This document shows, piece by piece, positions 54,744 to 63,600 of a stretch of 64,000 nt of DNA. Where the stretch lies: assembly GCF_022829585.1 (NCBI RefSeq), contig NZ_JAKSYC010000117.1, forward strand, positions 62,001-126,000, given 5' to 3'. The notes beneath the pieces are model-generated. The model saw only the letters and a list, made by a program, of their open reading frames with translations. It had not been told where the DNA came from and did not search any database. This stretch comes from Methylobacterium sp. J-026. Lineage in GTDB: Bacteria > Pseudomonadota > Alphaproteobacteria > Rhizobiales > Beijerinckiaceae. Both the position numbers and the translations under genes were made by a program. Position 1 is the first letter of the stretch, and each line of letters begins with the position of its first letter.

Positions 54744-54811
54744 TGTCCCGAGATTCGCCCGGGGCTCCGGCCGGCATGGCGTGGCCGCACGGCCCGATGC
54801 ACCGTCGAAGC

Positions 54812-55444
54812 TCAGGGAATCCCGATCATCTTGTGGGTCTGGAGCGAGAGGCGCCAGCGGGCGTCGCTCCGGCAAAACGCGATCGCGGCCTCGGTGCTGG
54901 CGATCCGGCCCGGCCCGTCCAGGGGCTGGAGGAAGCGGTGGCGGAAATCGAGGCCGACGAAGTCCGCGGGGTCGGCATCCACCTGCGGATAGACGAGCTT
55001 CAACTCGTGGCCGGTCCGCTGCGCGAGGGGGTTGGCTCCCTTCGGGCTGACGCAGATCCAGTCGATGCCCGGGGGGGCCGGCAGCGTGCCATTGGTCTCG
55101 ATGGCGATCTCGAAGCCGTGCGCGTGCACCGCCTCGATCAGGGGCGCGTCGAGCTGGAGCAGCGGTTCACCGCCGGTGAAGACGACGTAGCGGTTCTCGG
55201 GGCCGCCCAGCCAGGTCGCCGCGACCGAGGCGGCGAGGGTGGCCGCGTCGGCGAAGCGCCCGCCGCCCTCCCCGTCGAGACCGACGAAATCGGTGTCGCA
55301 GAATCGGCAGGCCGCCGCGGCCCGGTCCGCCTCGCGCCCGGACCAGAGGTTGCACCCGGCGAAGCGGCAGAAGACCGCCGCGCGCCCCGCCTGGGCGCCC
55401 TCCCCCTGAAGGGTGTGGAAGATTTCCTTGACCGCGTAACTCAC
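54812..55444 (-). CDS. queE: 7-carboxy-7-deazaguanine synthase
   Basis: QueE is a radical SAM enzyme that makes 7-carboxy-7-deazaguanine in queuosine precursor synthesis. The 210-residue protein starts (GTG 55444) SYAVKEIFHTLQGEGAQAGRAAVF, has the cluster cysteines Cys31, Cys46 and Cys49, VVFTGGEPLLQLD, AIETNGTLPAP and VSPKGAN. Its cluster motif is C-x14-C-x2-C rather than C-x3-C-x2-C; the same extended spacing is known in the Burkholderia multivorans enzyme. queC, queD and queF are not in this window. Confidence 0.92.
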   Translation of the reverse strand: MSYAVKEIFHTLQGEGAQAGRAAVFCRFAGCNLWSGREADRAAAACRFCDTDFVGLDGEGGGRFADAATLAASVAATWLGGPENRYVVFTGGEPLLQLDAPLIEAVHAHGFEIAIETNGTLPAPPGIDWICVSPKGANPLAQRTGHELKLVYPQVDADPADFVGLDFRHRFLQPLDGPGRIASTEAAIAFCRSDARWRLSLQTHKMIGIP

Positions 55445-55699
55445 TGCCGTTCCAGCCACCCTCTCGCGCGCCGCACGCCCTGCAGATAGGCGGCGCGCGC
55501 GTCCCGGACCACTGACAACCACGCCGCGCAGAGTCGCGGTGCGCTCTCGCCTTGCTCTTGCCACGGTGCCCTCGTTGATGCCGAGATGCAGCGCGGCGGC
55601 CGAATTCGGCCGCCCGGGTTGCGCCTCCCTCCGGCCCGCGGCCGGAATAGCGGCGCCTGGCGGCGTCGATCCTGGCGATCCTCTGACGAGTCGGCCTGA

Positions 55700-57187
55700 A
55701 TGTCCCCTTCTCTCTTCCGGCGTCTCACCGTCGGGCTTGCGGCGCTGACAGGAGTGCTCGGGGCGAGCCTGGCCGGAATCCGCGCGGCAGATGCGGTGAC
55801 GGTGCCGATCCTCGTCGCCGACGTGGATTCGGGCAAGGTGCTCTACGCGCAGGCGCCGACCGACCCCTGGTATCCGGCCTCGATCACGAAGCTGATGACC
55901 ACCTACGTCGCCCTCGACCTCGTGCGGCAGGGCAAGGTCTCGCTCGATTCGATGATCACCATCTCGGCCGCCGCCACCGCCGAGCCGCCCTCCAAGATGG
56001 GCTTCAAGCCCGGGACGCAGCTCACCCTCGACAATGCCCTCAAGATCATCATGGTCAAGTCGGCCAACGACATCGCCTACGCGATCGGCGAGAATCTCGG
56101 CGGCTCGATCGACAACTTCGCCACCCTGATGAACGAGACCGCCCAGCGGATCGGCATGCACGACAGCCATTGGTACAATCCCAACGGCCTGCCCGATCCG
56201 CGCCAGTGGACCTCGGCCCGCGACATGGCGGTGCTGGCCCGGGCGCTTATCCGCGACTTCCCGGAGTCCCACGACCTGTTCTCGATCTCGGCGATCCAGT
56301 TCGGCCGCGCCGTGATGGCGAACCACAACGGCCTGCTCGGGCGCTATCCCGGCACCGACGGGATGAAGACCGGTTTCATCTGCTCGGGCGGCTTCAATGT
56401 GGTGGCCACAGCCACCCGCAACGGCCGGCGGATCGTCACCATCGTGATGGGGCAGCCGAGCCCGCGCGAGCGCGACGTGAAGGCCGCCGACCTGTTCGAC
56501 TACGCCTTCGCCCAGAGTGCCGGCTGGACCAGCCCGACGCTGGACGCGCTGCCGGCCTCAGCGCTCTCCGCGCCGCCGGACATGCGTCCCTTCGTCTGCG
56601 GCGGCAAGAAGCCCCCGGCGATCGAGGACGGGCCCGGCGCGCTCAATGCCCCCGGCTCCGCGGCACAGTTGATCGGCGGGGCCGCGGCGAACTCGCCGGC
56701 CCTGGCGCTTGCCGCCTTCTCCAACCCGGCCCTGCGTGCGCGCAGCCTGCCGCCGCGGGCGCCCCTGCAGCCGATCGCCGTCTGGATCGGCCGCAACCCG
56801 GCCGAGGGTCAGCAGATCATAGACGCGCAGGAGGCCGAGCAGAAGGCCGCCGTCGCCAACAGCCGGGCCGCCAAGCTCGAAGCCGCCAAGGCCAGGCGCC
56901 TCGCGGCGCTGGAGGCGGCCAAGCAGGCCCGCGCGGCGCGCGCGGAACAGGCGCAGGCGGCCAAGGCCACGGCCAAGACCCCGGCCGCCAAGGTCGCCGC
57001 GAAGGCGGGCCATCCCCTCCCCCACGCGGCGAGCGCCTACACCGCCGTGGAGACACCGACGATGCCGGAGGCCAAACCCGGCAAGGGCCTGTCGAAGCCC
57101 GCGCCGAAAGCCGCCGCCCATAAGGCCGCTCCAGCCAAGGCCGCAGCCAAGAAGCCGGCCGCCAAGAAGGCCGCGTCCGACGAATAG
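55700..57187 (+). CDS. D-alanyl-D-alanine carboxypeptidase with Lys/Ala-rich tail
   Basis: The enzyme trims the terminal D-Ala from peptidoglycan stem peptides in the periplasm. A signal peptide (about 1-31) is followed by the S11-type active-site set: Ser61-xx-Lys64 (SITK), Ser121-Ala-Asn123 and Lys223-Thr-Gly225. The catalytic domain ends near 270. Residues 320-495 form a long Ala/Lys/Arg-rich segment: a likely coiled coil (about 375-415) and a histone-H1-like AAPAKAAAKKPAAKK end. Family proteins are usually 380-420 residues. Divergent from queE across 255 bases. Confidence 0.9.
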   Translation: MSPSLFRRLTVGLAALTGVLGASLAGIRAADAVTVPILVADVDSGKVLYAQAPTDPWYPASITKLMTTYVALDLVRQGKVSLDSMITISAAATAEPPSKMGFKPGTQLTLDNALKIIMVKSANDIAYAIGENLGGSIDNFATLMNETAQRIGMHDSHWYNPNGLPDPRQWTSARDMAVLARALIRDFPESHDLFSISAIQFGRAVMANHNGLLGRYPGTDGMKTGFICSGGFNVVATATRNGRRIVTIVMGQPSPRERDVKAADLFDYAFAQSAGWTSPTLDALPASALSAPPDMRPFVCGGKKPPAIEDGPGALNAPGSAAQLIGGAAANSPALALAAFSNPALRARSLPPRAPLQPIAVWIGRNPAEGQQIIDAQEAEQKAAVANSRAAKLEAAKARRLAALEAAKQARAARAEQAQAAKATAKTPAAKVAAKAGHPLPHAASAYTAVETPTMPEAKPGKGLSKPAPKAAAHKAAPAKAAAKKPAAKKAASDE

Positions 57188-57247
57188 GCGCCCCTGTCCC
57201 GCCCCGCCGCGTTGCCGCGGGTGCCGGGAAACCCCACCTCGACGCTC

Positions 57248-58342
57248 ATGTCATCCAGCCCTGCGCCCGTCCCCGATCCGCGACGCCCTGAGCCGATCCC
57301 GCTCACGGTGCTCACCGGCTTCCTCGGCGCCGGCAAGACCACGCTGCTGAACCGGCTGCTGCGCGATCCGGCGCTCGCCGACACGGTGGTGATCGTCAAC
57401 GAGTTCGGCGCGATCGGTCTCGATCACCTGCTGATCGAGACCGTCGACGAGGACATGATCCTCCTGGGCGCTGGCTGCCTGTGCTGCACGGTGCGGGGCG
57501 ACCTGATCGCGACCCTGGAGGATCTGCTGCGCAAGCGCGACAACGGCCGGATCCGGCCGTTCCGCCGCGTGATCATCGAGACCACCGGCCTCGCCGATCC
57601 GGCGCCGATCCTGCACGCGCTGATCTACCATCCCTATCTCGTGCTCCGGTACCGGCTTCAGGCCATGGTGACCGTGGTCGATGCAGTCACGGGTTCGGCA
57701 ACCCTCGACGCCCATCCCGAGGCCGTGCGGCAGGCGGCGGTCGCGGACCGCATTGTCCTCTCCAAGGCCGATCTCGCGGACGACGTGTCCGGGATCCGCG
57801 CCCGCCTCGCCGCGCTCAATCCCGCGGCTCCGATCGTCGCGCCGGACGCCCCCGCCGAGGTGCTGCTCGGCGGGCTGTTCGGCCTCGACGGCAAGGGGGC
57901 GGACGTGCGGACGTGGCTCGGCGACGCAATCCGGGCCGAGGCAGATCACCGGGACCCCGAGGTCAACCGGCACGATGCGTCGATCCAGGCCGTCTGCCTG
58001 ACGAGCGCGACGCCCGTACCGCGTCCCGCCTTCGAGATGTTCATGGACCTGCTGCGCTCGGGCCACGGGCCGAAGCTGTTGCGGCTCAAGGGCATCGTGG
58101 CGCTCGCCGACGATCCCGAACGGCCCCTGGTGGTCCACGGCGTCCAGCACGTGTTCCACGCCCCCCTGACCCTCCCGGCCTGGCCCGATCCCGACCACAC
58201 GTCCCGGCTCGTGCTGATCCTGCGGGACCTCGACCCCGCCTTCGTCCAGCGGCTCTGGGACGCGTTCCTCGGCCGCCCGCGCGTCGATGCCCCGGATGCC
58301 GCCGCGCTCACCGACAATCCCCTGGCGATCCCCGGTCCCTGA
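57248..58342 (+). CDS. CobW/COG0523 family GTPase
   Basis: This 364-residue G3E GTPase has the P-loop GFLGAGKTT (24-32), the metal-binding Cys-x-Cys-Cys at 77-80 (GAGCLCCTVRGDL), ETTGLADPAPI (Walker B) and VLSKADLAD (base recognition). The C-terminal CobW_C domain (about 250-355) follows. COG0523 proteins help insert metals such as zinc or cobalt or sense zinc limitation; the exact branch cannot be set here. No Zur site was found upstream. Upstream GTG and TTG codons give longer forms; ATG 57248 is used. The His-rich linker common in zinc types is absent. Confidence 0.9.
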   Translation: MSSSPAPVPDPRRPEPIPLTVLTGFLGAGKTTLLNRLLRDPALADTVVIVNEFGAIGLDHLLIETVDEDMILLGAGCLCCTVRGDLIATLEDLLRKRDNGRIRPFRRVIIETTGLADPAPILHALIYHPYLVLRYRLQAMVTVVDAVTGSATLDAHPEAVRQAAVADRIVLSKADLADDVSGIRARLAALNPAAPIVAPDAPAEVLLGGLFGLDGKGADVRTWLGDAIRAEADHRDPEVNRHDASIQAVCLTSATPVPRPAFEMFMDLLRSGHGPKLLRLKGIVALADDPERPLVVHGVQHVFHAPLTLPAWPDPDHTSRLVLILRDLDPAFVQRLWDAFLGRPRVDAPDAAALTDNPLAIPGP

Positions 58343-58448
58343 CGCCGCACCGGCGCGGCATCGGCCTTGAAGCGTGCGCCCCGAGCGGCGCTTCGGAGGC
58401 GCCGATGCGTCCCGATATGGGACGAAGCGTCGAGAGGCAGGACACGCG

Positions 58449-59297
58449 ATGGCGCCACGCTTCACCGTGATACAGGGCGGCCTGTCCGGGAGGCCCGAGC
58501 CGCGTCCCACGCAGGCCCCGGATCGGCCGTCGGTGATGCGGGTCGATCTCCACCGCCCCGGTGGCGTGGATGCGGACGCAATTTCCGCGTGGCGGGCCAT
58601 GCTGGTCCGGAACGCGGTGACCGATCCGCTCCGCGACCCCGATCATCTGCTGCCGCTCGCCCAGCACCGTCCCGCGGGCCGCCGGGTCGCGGTCGCCCTC
58701 GCGTGGAGCCACGACGTTGAAACCGGGCGCGAGGCGCTGCACGGCGTGGTGCCACTGGCGATGCCGCATCCGGTCTGGGGCGGTGGCGCCCGTCCCTGGC
58801 AGCCGGTGGAATCCGAAGCCGCCGCCCTGGTCGAGCAGGCCGCCGCGGAGGCCGTCGATCGGGCGTTGCGGGCCCGACTCGCAGCGCTGCGCCGCCCGAT
58901 CCGCCTCGTCGGCGCGGTCGAGCCCGTTGGGATCCCGGTGGCGAACCGTCCCGCCCTCGCGGCGAGCCGTCGGGCGTGGTCCCGGCCGGTTCCGTCGGAG
59001 CGCCTCATGGGTGTCCGCCCCGTGGGCTGGCAGACACCCGCCTCGGAGATGCACGCGGTGACCGCGCCGGACGCCGTGCGCGACGCGGTCGAAACCTTTC
59101 TCACGCTCGACGCCCGCACGGCGGAGCGGCCGATCATCGCCGATCCGGCGGAGGCGTCCCTGGTCCGTGTGGTCAGCCGCCTCTTCGCCCGGCGCGGCGC
59201 CCTGCGGGTCGAGTTCCTGCGCCGGGCCGGCGCGATCGTCGCCGGCACGCTCCATCTCGGGACCGGCGCGGCCTCCGTGCCCTGGCGGCGGGCCTGA
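58449..59297 (+). CDS. Hypothetical protein (282 aa)
   Basis: I do not recognise the family. The product starts MAPRFTVIQGGLSGRPEPRP and has blocks RVDLHRPGGVDADAISAWRAMLVRNAV, a Gly/Pro/Trp-rich middle (PHPVWGGGARPWQPVE), and a C-terminal AVTAPDAVRDAVETFLTLDARTAERPI, ASLVRVVSRLFARRGALRVEFLRRAGAIVAGTLHLGTG. The last block resembles a GNAT-like beta sheet with the acyl-CoA-type acceptor missing, so a degenerate GNAT fold is a possibility only. No signal or membrane segment. It lies downstream of the CobW gene in the same direction, and nth follows 64 bp later. Confidence 0.6.
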   Translation: MAPRFTVIQGGLSGRPEPRPTQAPDRPSVMRVDLHRPGGVDADAISAWRAMLVRNAVTDPLRDPDHLLPLAQHRPAGRRVAVALAWSHDVETGREALHGVVPLAMPHPVWGGGARPWQPVESEAAALVEQAAAEAVDRALRARLAALRRPIRLVGAVEPVGIPVANRPALAASRRAWSRPVPSERLMGVRPVGWQTPASEMHAVTAPDAVRDAVETFLTLDARTAERPIIADPAEASLVRVVSRLFARRGALRVEFLRRAGAIVAGTLHLGTGAASVPWRRA

Positions 59298-59361
59298 ACG
59301 GTCAATCGGCCGCGGACGGCCGGGCCTGTCGGGGCACCGACCGGAACGCTAGCTGCCCGGC

Positions 59362-60072
59362 ATGGCGCGCGACACCCTTCACGGCCTCCGATCGACCCCG
59401 CGCCGCGTCGGCGCCGCGCCGGAGGGATCGTCCGACGGTCATGATGCCGACCGGGTCGCGGCCGTGATGGCGCGGCTGGCGGAGGCCGACCCGGATCCGA
59501 AAGCCGGCTTCGACCGCAGCGACCCGTATCGCCTCCTCGTGACCGTTCTGCTCTCCGCCCAGTCCACCGGCCCGACCGTCGCCCGGATCGCGGAGGCGCT
59601 GTTCTCGGAAGTCCGGGATCCCGCCGGCATGGTGGCTTTGGGCGAGGCCCGGATCACCGAGATCATCCGGCCGGTCGGGCTCGGGCCCTCGAAGGCGCGC
59701 AACATCGTCAAGCTGTCGGCGGCCCTGATCGTGGAGTTCGGCGGCGCCGTGCCGCCCAGGTCCATCGACATGCGCCGCCTCCCGGGCATCGGCCGCAAGA
59801 GCGCCGAGGTCACAGCGAACTTCGCCTTCCACGAGCCGGTGATCGCGGTCGACACCCATGTGTTCCGGGTCTCGAACCGGATCCCGCTCGCCCCCGGTGC
59901 CACCGTCGATGCGGTCGCCGACGGTCTCGCCCGGATCGTGCCGGAGCGGTTCAAGGACGGCGCCCATGTCTGGCTGTTCCGTCACGGCCGCGATACCTGC
60001 ACGGCCCGGAAACCCGGCTGCCCACGATGCCCAGTCTCGGACCTGTGCACCTGGCCGGGCAAGACAACCTGA
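59362..60072 (+). CDS. nth: Endonuclease III (DNA glycosylase/AP lyase)
   Basis: Nth removes oxidised pyrimidines and nicks abasic sites. The 236-residue protein has the helix-hairpin-helix LPGIGRKSAEV with catalytic Lys146, catalytic Asp164 (VDTHVFR) and the [4Fe-4S] ligands Cys213, Cys220, Cys223 and Cys229 (C-x6-C-x2-C-x5-C). The first 28 residues are an added tail compared with E. coli. The usual SAQxTD motif reads SAQSTG here, a change at a normally conserved Asp. It is convergent with the HPr gene, 6 bp apart. Confidence 0.93.
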   Translation: MARDTLHGLRSTPRRVGAAPEGSSDGHDADRVAAVMARLAEADPDPKAGFDRSDPYRLLVTVLLSAQSTGPTVARIAEALFSEVRDPAGMVALGEARITEIIRPVGLGPSKARNIVKLSAALIVEFGGAVPPRSIDMRRLPGIGRKSAEVTANFAFHEPVIAVDTHVFRVSNRIPLAPGATVDAVADGLARIVPERFKDGAHVWLFRHGRDTCTARKPGCPRCPVSDLCTWPGKTT

Positions 60073-60078
60073 GCGCGC

Positions 60079-60396
60079 CTACTCGTCCTCGCCGAACCGG
60101 TTGGCGACCAGTGCCGCGATGGCGTCGAGGCAGGCTTCGGCGTCCTGCCCTACGGCAGTGACGGCGATCTGCGTCCCCATGGCGGCGCCCAGGGTCAGGA
60201 GCCCCATGATCGAGCGCCCGCCCACGGTCTCGCCCGCCCGGGTCACCGTGACCGCGGCATCGTAGCGCTCCACGGTCTGCACGAACTTGGCGGAGGCCCG
60301 GGCGTGCAGGCCGCGCCGGTTGATGATCGGCAGCCTGCGCAGGATCCCGCCCTCCGGAACCGGGGGATCGTCATCCGTCTCGAAAAGGTCGTCCAT
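60079..60396 (-). CDS. HPr family phosphocarrier protein
   Basis: This 105-residue protein has the HPr fold with the phosphorylated His31 (NRRGLHARASAKFV) and the regulatory Ser62 in GGRSIMGLLTLGA, the HPr kinase target site. The first 20 residues are an acidic extension (DDLFETDDDPPVPEGG). In alphaproteobacteria HPr works in the nitrogen-related PTS with EI-Ntr and EIIA and is modified by HPr kinase. Here it stands alone, convergent with nth and downstream of tamB, without hprK or EIIA beside it. Confidence 0.9.
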   Translation of the reverse strand: MDDLFETDDDPPVPEGGILRRLPIINRRGLHARASAKFVQTVERYDAAVTVTRAGETVGGRSIMGLLTLGAAMGTQIAVTAVGQDAEACLDAIAALVANRFGEDE

Positions 60397-60616
60397 CGCC
60401 CGTAATATGTCCCGCCCGATCCGCGGTCGTCGAAGCCGCTTGTGACGACGCTAGCGCATCGCTCCGGATAGCGGAACCGGCACGCGGCGCTACCGTTTTG
60501 ATTCGCATCGCGTTTTGCTGGAGACGGCGGACCGCGCTCCGGGCCGATAAGTCCGGATGCGCCAGGACCGCGGGATCAGCGCCGCCGATGAGACGCGGTG
60601 CGGCGTCGGCGGCCGT

Positions 60617-63600
60617 TCACCACTCGTATTCGGCGCCGACGCCGAGGCTGGTGCGGCCGTCGCTGCCCGCCTCGCCCTTCAGCTTGATCCGCCGGGTAAC
60701 ATCGAAATCCACCCCGACCGCGGTGTCGGCGGGTTTGGCGCCGGCCTTCACGCCGACGCTGACCCGGTCCGAGATGTAGCGCGAGGCGCCGAGCGCCGGG
60801 CCGCCGCTGGACCCCGTGGAGACGTCGAGGCTGTCGAGGCCGAGGCCCTTGCGCGCCTGCTCGAACACGTCCGGACCGGCGGCGCCGCCGGAGAGCTGGG
60901 CCACGGCCTGCGCGAGCTGCAGGGCCTGGAACGGCGACAATCCGCCCGCCGCCTTCTTGAACAGCAGACGCGACAGGATCTCGTCCTGCGGCAGCACCGG
61001 ATCGGAGGTCAGGGCGAATTGCGGCGCGTCCGCCGGCCCAGTCACCGCGACGCGGGCGGTCACGTCGCCGGCCTTGGTCTCGGCGGCGAAATCGAGGTCC
61101 GGGGTTGTCAGGCTGCCCGCGAAGCTCACCCGTCCGCGGCTGAAGTCGAGACGCTGCCCGACGAGGTCGAGGCGGCCGCGCCGCATCGCGAAGGCGCCGA
61201 CCGCGTTGGGGGCCAGCGAGGTGCCGGTCACCCGGAGGGCGCCGCCGAGCTCGGCATCGATGCCGCGCCCGCGCACGAAGATGCGGCTCGGGGCATCGAC
61301 CGCGACGTCGAGTGTGGCGTCGAACGGCACAACGGGTTTCTTCGGTCTCCGCCCGGGCGCAGCCGCGACCCGCGGTCCGGCCCGCTGCGCCAGGCGTGCG
61401 CGCGCCTCCGGCGGCGTGTTGACGTGGCGCACCCCCGGCAGGGGCCGCACGGTCGCGGGCAGCCGGTCCGGCACGGCGACATCGATTGACGCGATGTCGA
61501 CCCGGCCGGAGATCCACGGCGTCCGCGCCAGCGGGCCGGCGAGGGTGAGGTCGAGGCTCGACACGGCGGTCATCAGCGGGCTCGACACCAGTTCGGCCCT
61601 GTCGGCGAGGACGTGGAACTGACCGGGGAAATCCGGCTCCAGCGCCACGCGGCCCGTCACCGAGACGCGGCCGCCGTTGCGGGTCGCCGCGGTCAGGCGC
61701 TCGACCACGAGGCTGTCGCCCCGGCCGGTCACCCGCCCCTCGATTCCGGTAAGGCGGATGCCGTTGAGCGGATCGGTGAAGCTGCCGCCGGTCAGGGTTG
61801 CCGCGCCCTGCGCCCGCGGGGCCGCGAGCGTGCCGGTGACGCCGCCATCGATGGCGACCTTCCCGGCGACGCTCTGGCCCCCGACGCTGAGCAGGGAGTT
61901 GGCGAGTGCCGCGTCGAGAATGCCCTTGGCACGGAGGTCGAGCGCGCCGCCGGCCTCGACCGGGATCCGGCCGGCCACCGTCAGGGCGACGCCCCGCCCC
62001 GCCGTCACCCGGCCGTCGAGGCTGGCCTGCCCATCGGCCAACGTGCCCCGGGCGCTGGCATCCACCGGCGGCAGGCTCGCCTGCCGGGTCTGCGGCGCCG
62101 TGAGCTTCGAGACCGTGAGGGCGTAGCGGCCCTCCGGCCTGTCCGCCGGCCCGTGCAGGTCCGCCTCCCCGTCGAGACTCCCCGACAGGGCGAGATCCGG
62201 TGCGGCGATCCGGGCGAGGGACAGCGGCAGCGCCCGGATCGCCATGCGCAGGTCGAGGTCGCGCCCGGCCCGGCCCGTCACCGAGACCCGGCCAGAGCCC
62301 GCCGCGACGGTCAACCCGTCGATCACCGCGCCGCCGTTCCTGAGGGTGATGACGGCCGGTCCGGCCAGGGCGAAGCGGTCGCTCCCGCGGGCGGCCGAGA
62401 GAGCCTTGAGCTCGATGCGGGTGTCGTCGGCCGGGACGATGCGGGCCGCCCCGTCGAGGCCGAAGCCGCGGGCCCTGGCGGTCAGCGTGACGTCGCTGAA
62501 GGCGGGGCTGCCGTCGGCGACGAGGCGGAGGGCGTCGATCTGCTGGCCGGCGGCGAGCAGCCGGTCGGCCTCCAGGCGCCCGTCGAGGATCGGATGGGCG
62601 CGCAGGTCGCGGCCCCTCAGGTCGGCATCGAGCCGCGACAGGGCGTAGGTGCCGTAGCGCAGGCCCGCGCCGGTCGCCCGGATCGCCGCATCCTGGCGAC
62701 CGCCGTCGCGGGCGAGGGTCACGGCCGCGTCGAGGCGGCCGGCCATCGGTTCCGGGGCGAGGGGCGCGATATCCTCCAGGCTGGCAGCCCGCACCGTGAG
62801 CGATCCGGCCGAAAGCCAGGTCTCGGCCGCAACCGTAGCACTGCCCGCCACCGCCACCGAGCCGAGGTTCAGTGCGAGCCGGTCGAGCGCCCAGTCGGGT
62901 CCCACGCGCGCGCCATGGGCATCGCCGGTCAGGGCCTTGCCGGCCACGGTGCCGGAGAGCCGAACGCTGCCGTCCGGCGCCAGGAGCGCATCCTTGACGA
63001 GGGCCTCGACCCGCAGGTCGCGGATCAGCTTGCCGTCGGCCGTGGCGGCGGGCGCCGTGAGCGTCGCCGCGAGGTCCGGATGCTCGAGGGAACCGGTGAG
63101 GCGCGCTTCGATGCCGGCGCGCCCGGTGAGGCGATTGTCCAGATCCGCGAGGCTCCGGAGCTCGAGGCGGCCGCCGACATCGGCCAACTCCGAGGTCGCT
63201 TCGCCCTGGAGGGTGGCGGAGAGGCCCTGCCCCTCCAGGCGCAGGTGATCGAACCCATACCCGTCGTAGGAGCGCGACACCCGCCCCAGCAGCGAAGGCG
63301 TTCGGCCGAGGACCCGGTCGGCCGCTGCGATCCCGGTCGCGAGGCCGGTCGTGGTGACGGTGAGATCGGCGGCGACGGCCTTCCGGGCCGGGTCGCCACT
63401 CAGCCGCGCCTTGGCGTCGAGGGAACCCGCGAGCCCGCGCCCGGCGATGCCGGAGAACACCGCGAGATCCGGCACAACCGCATCCAGCGTACCGGTCAGC
63501 GTGTTCTGCCCGATACGGCCGGCATAGCCGGCCCGGGCGGTCTCGGAGTCGAGCCGGAGCGTCGCGACATCGATCACCCCGTCCGGCCCGGCCGCCGCCC

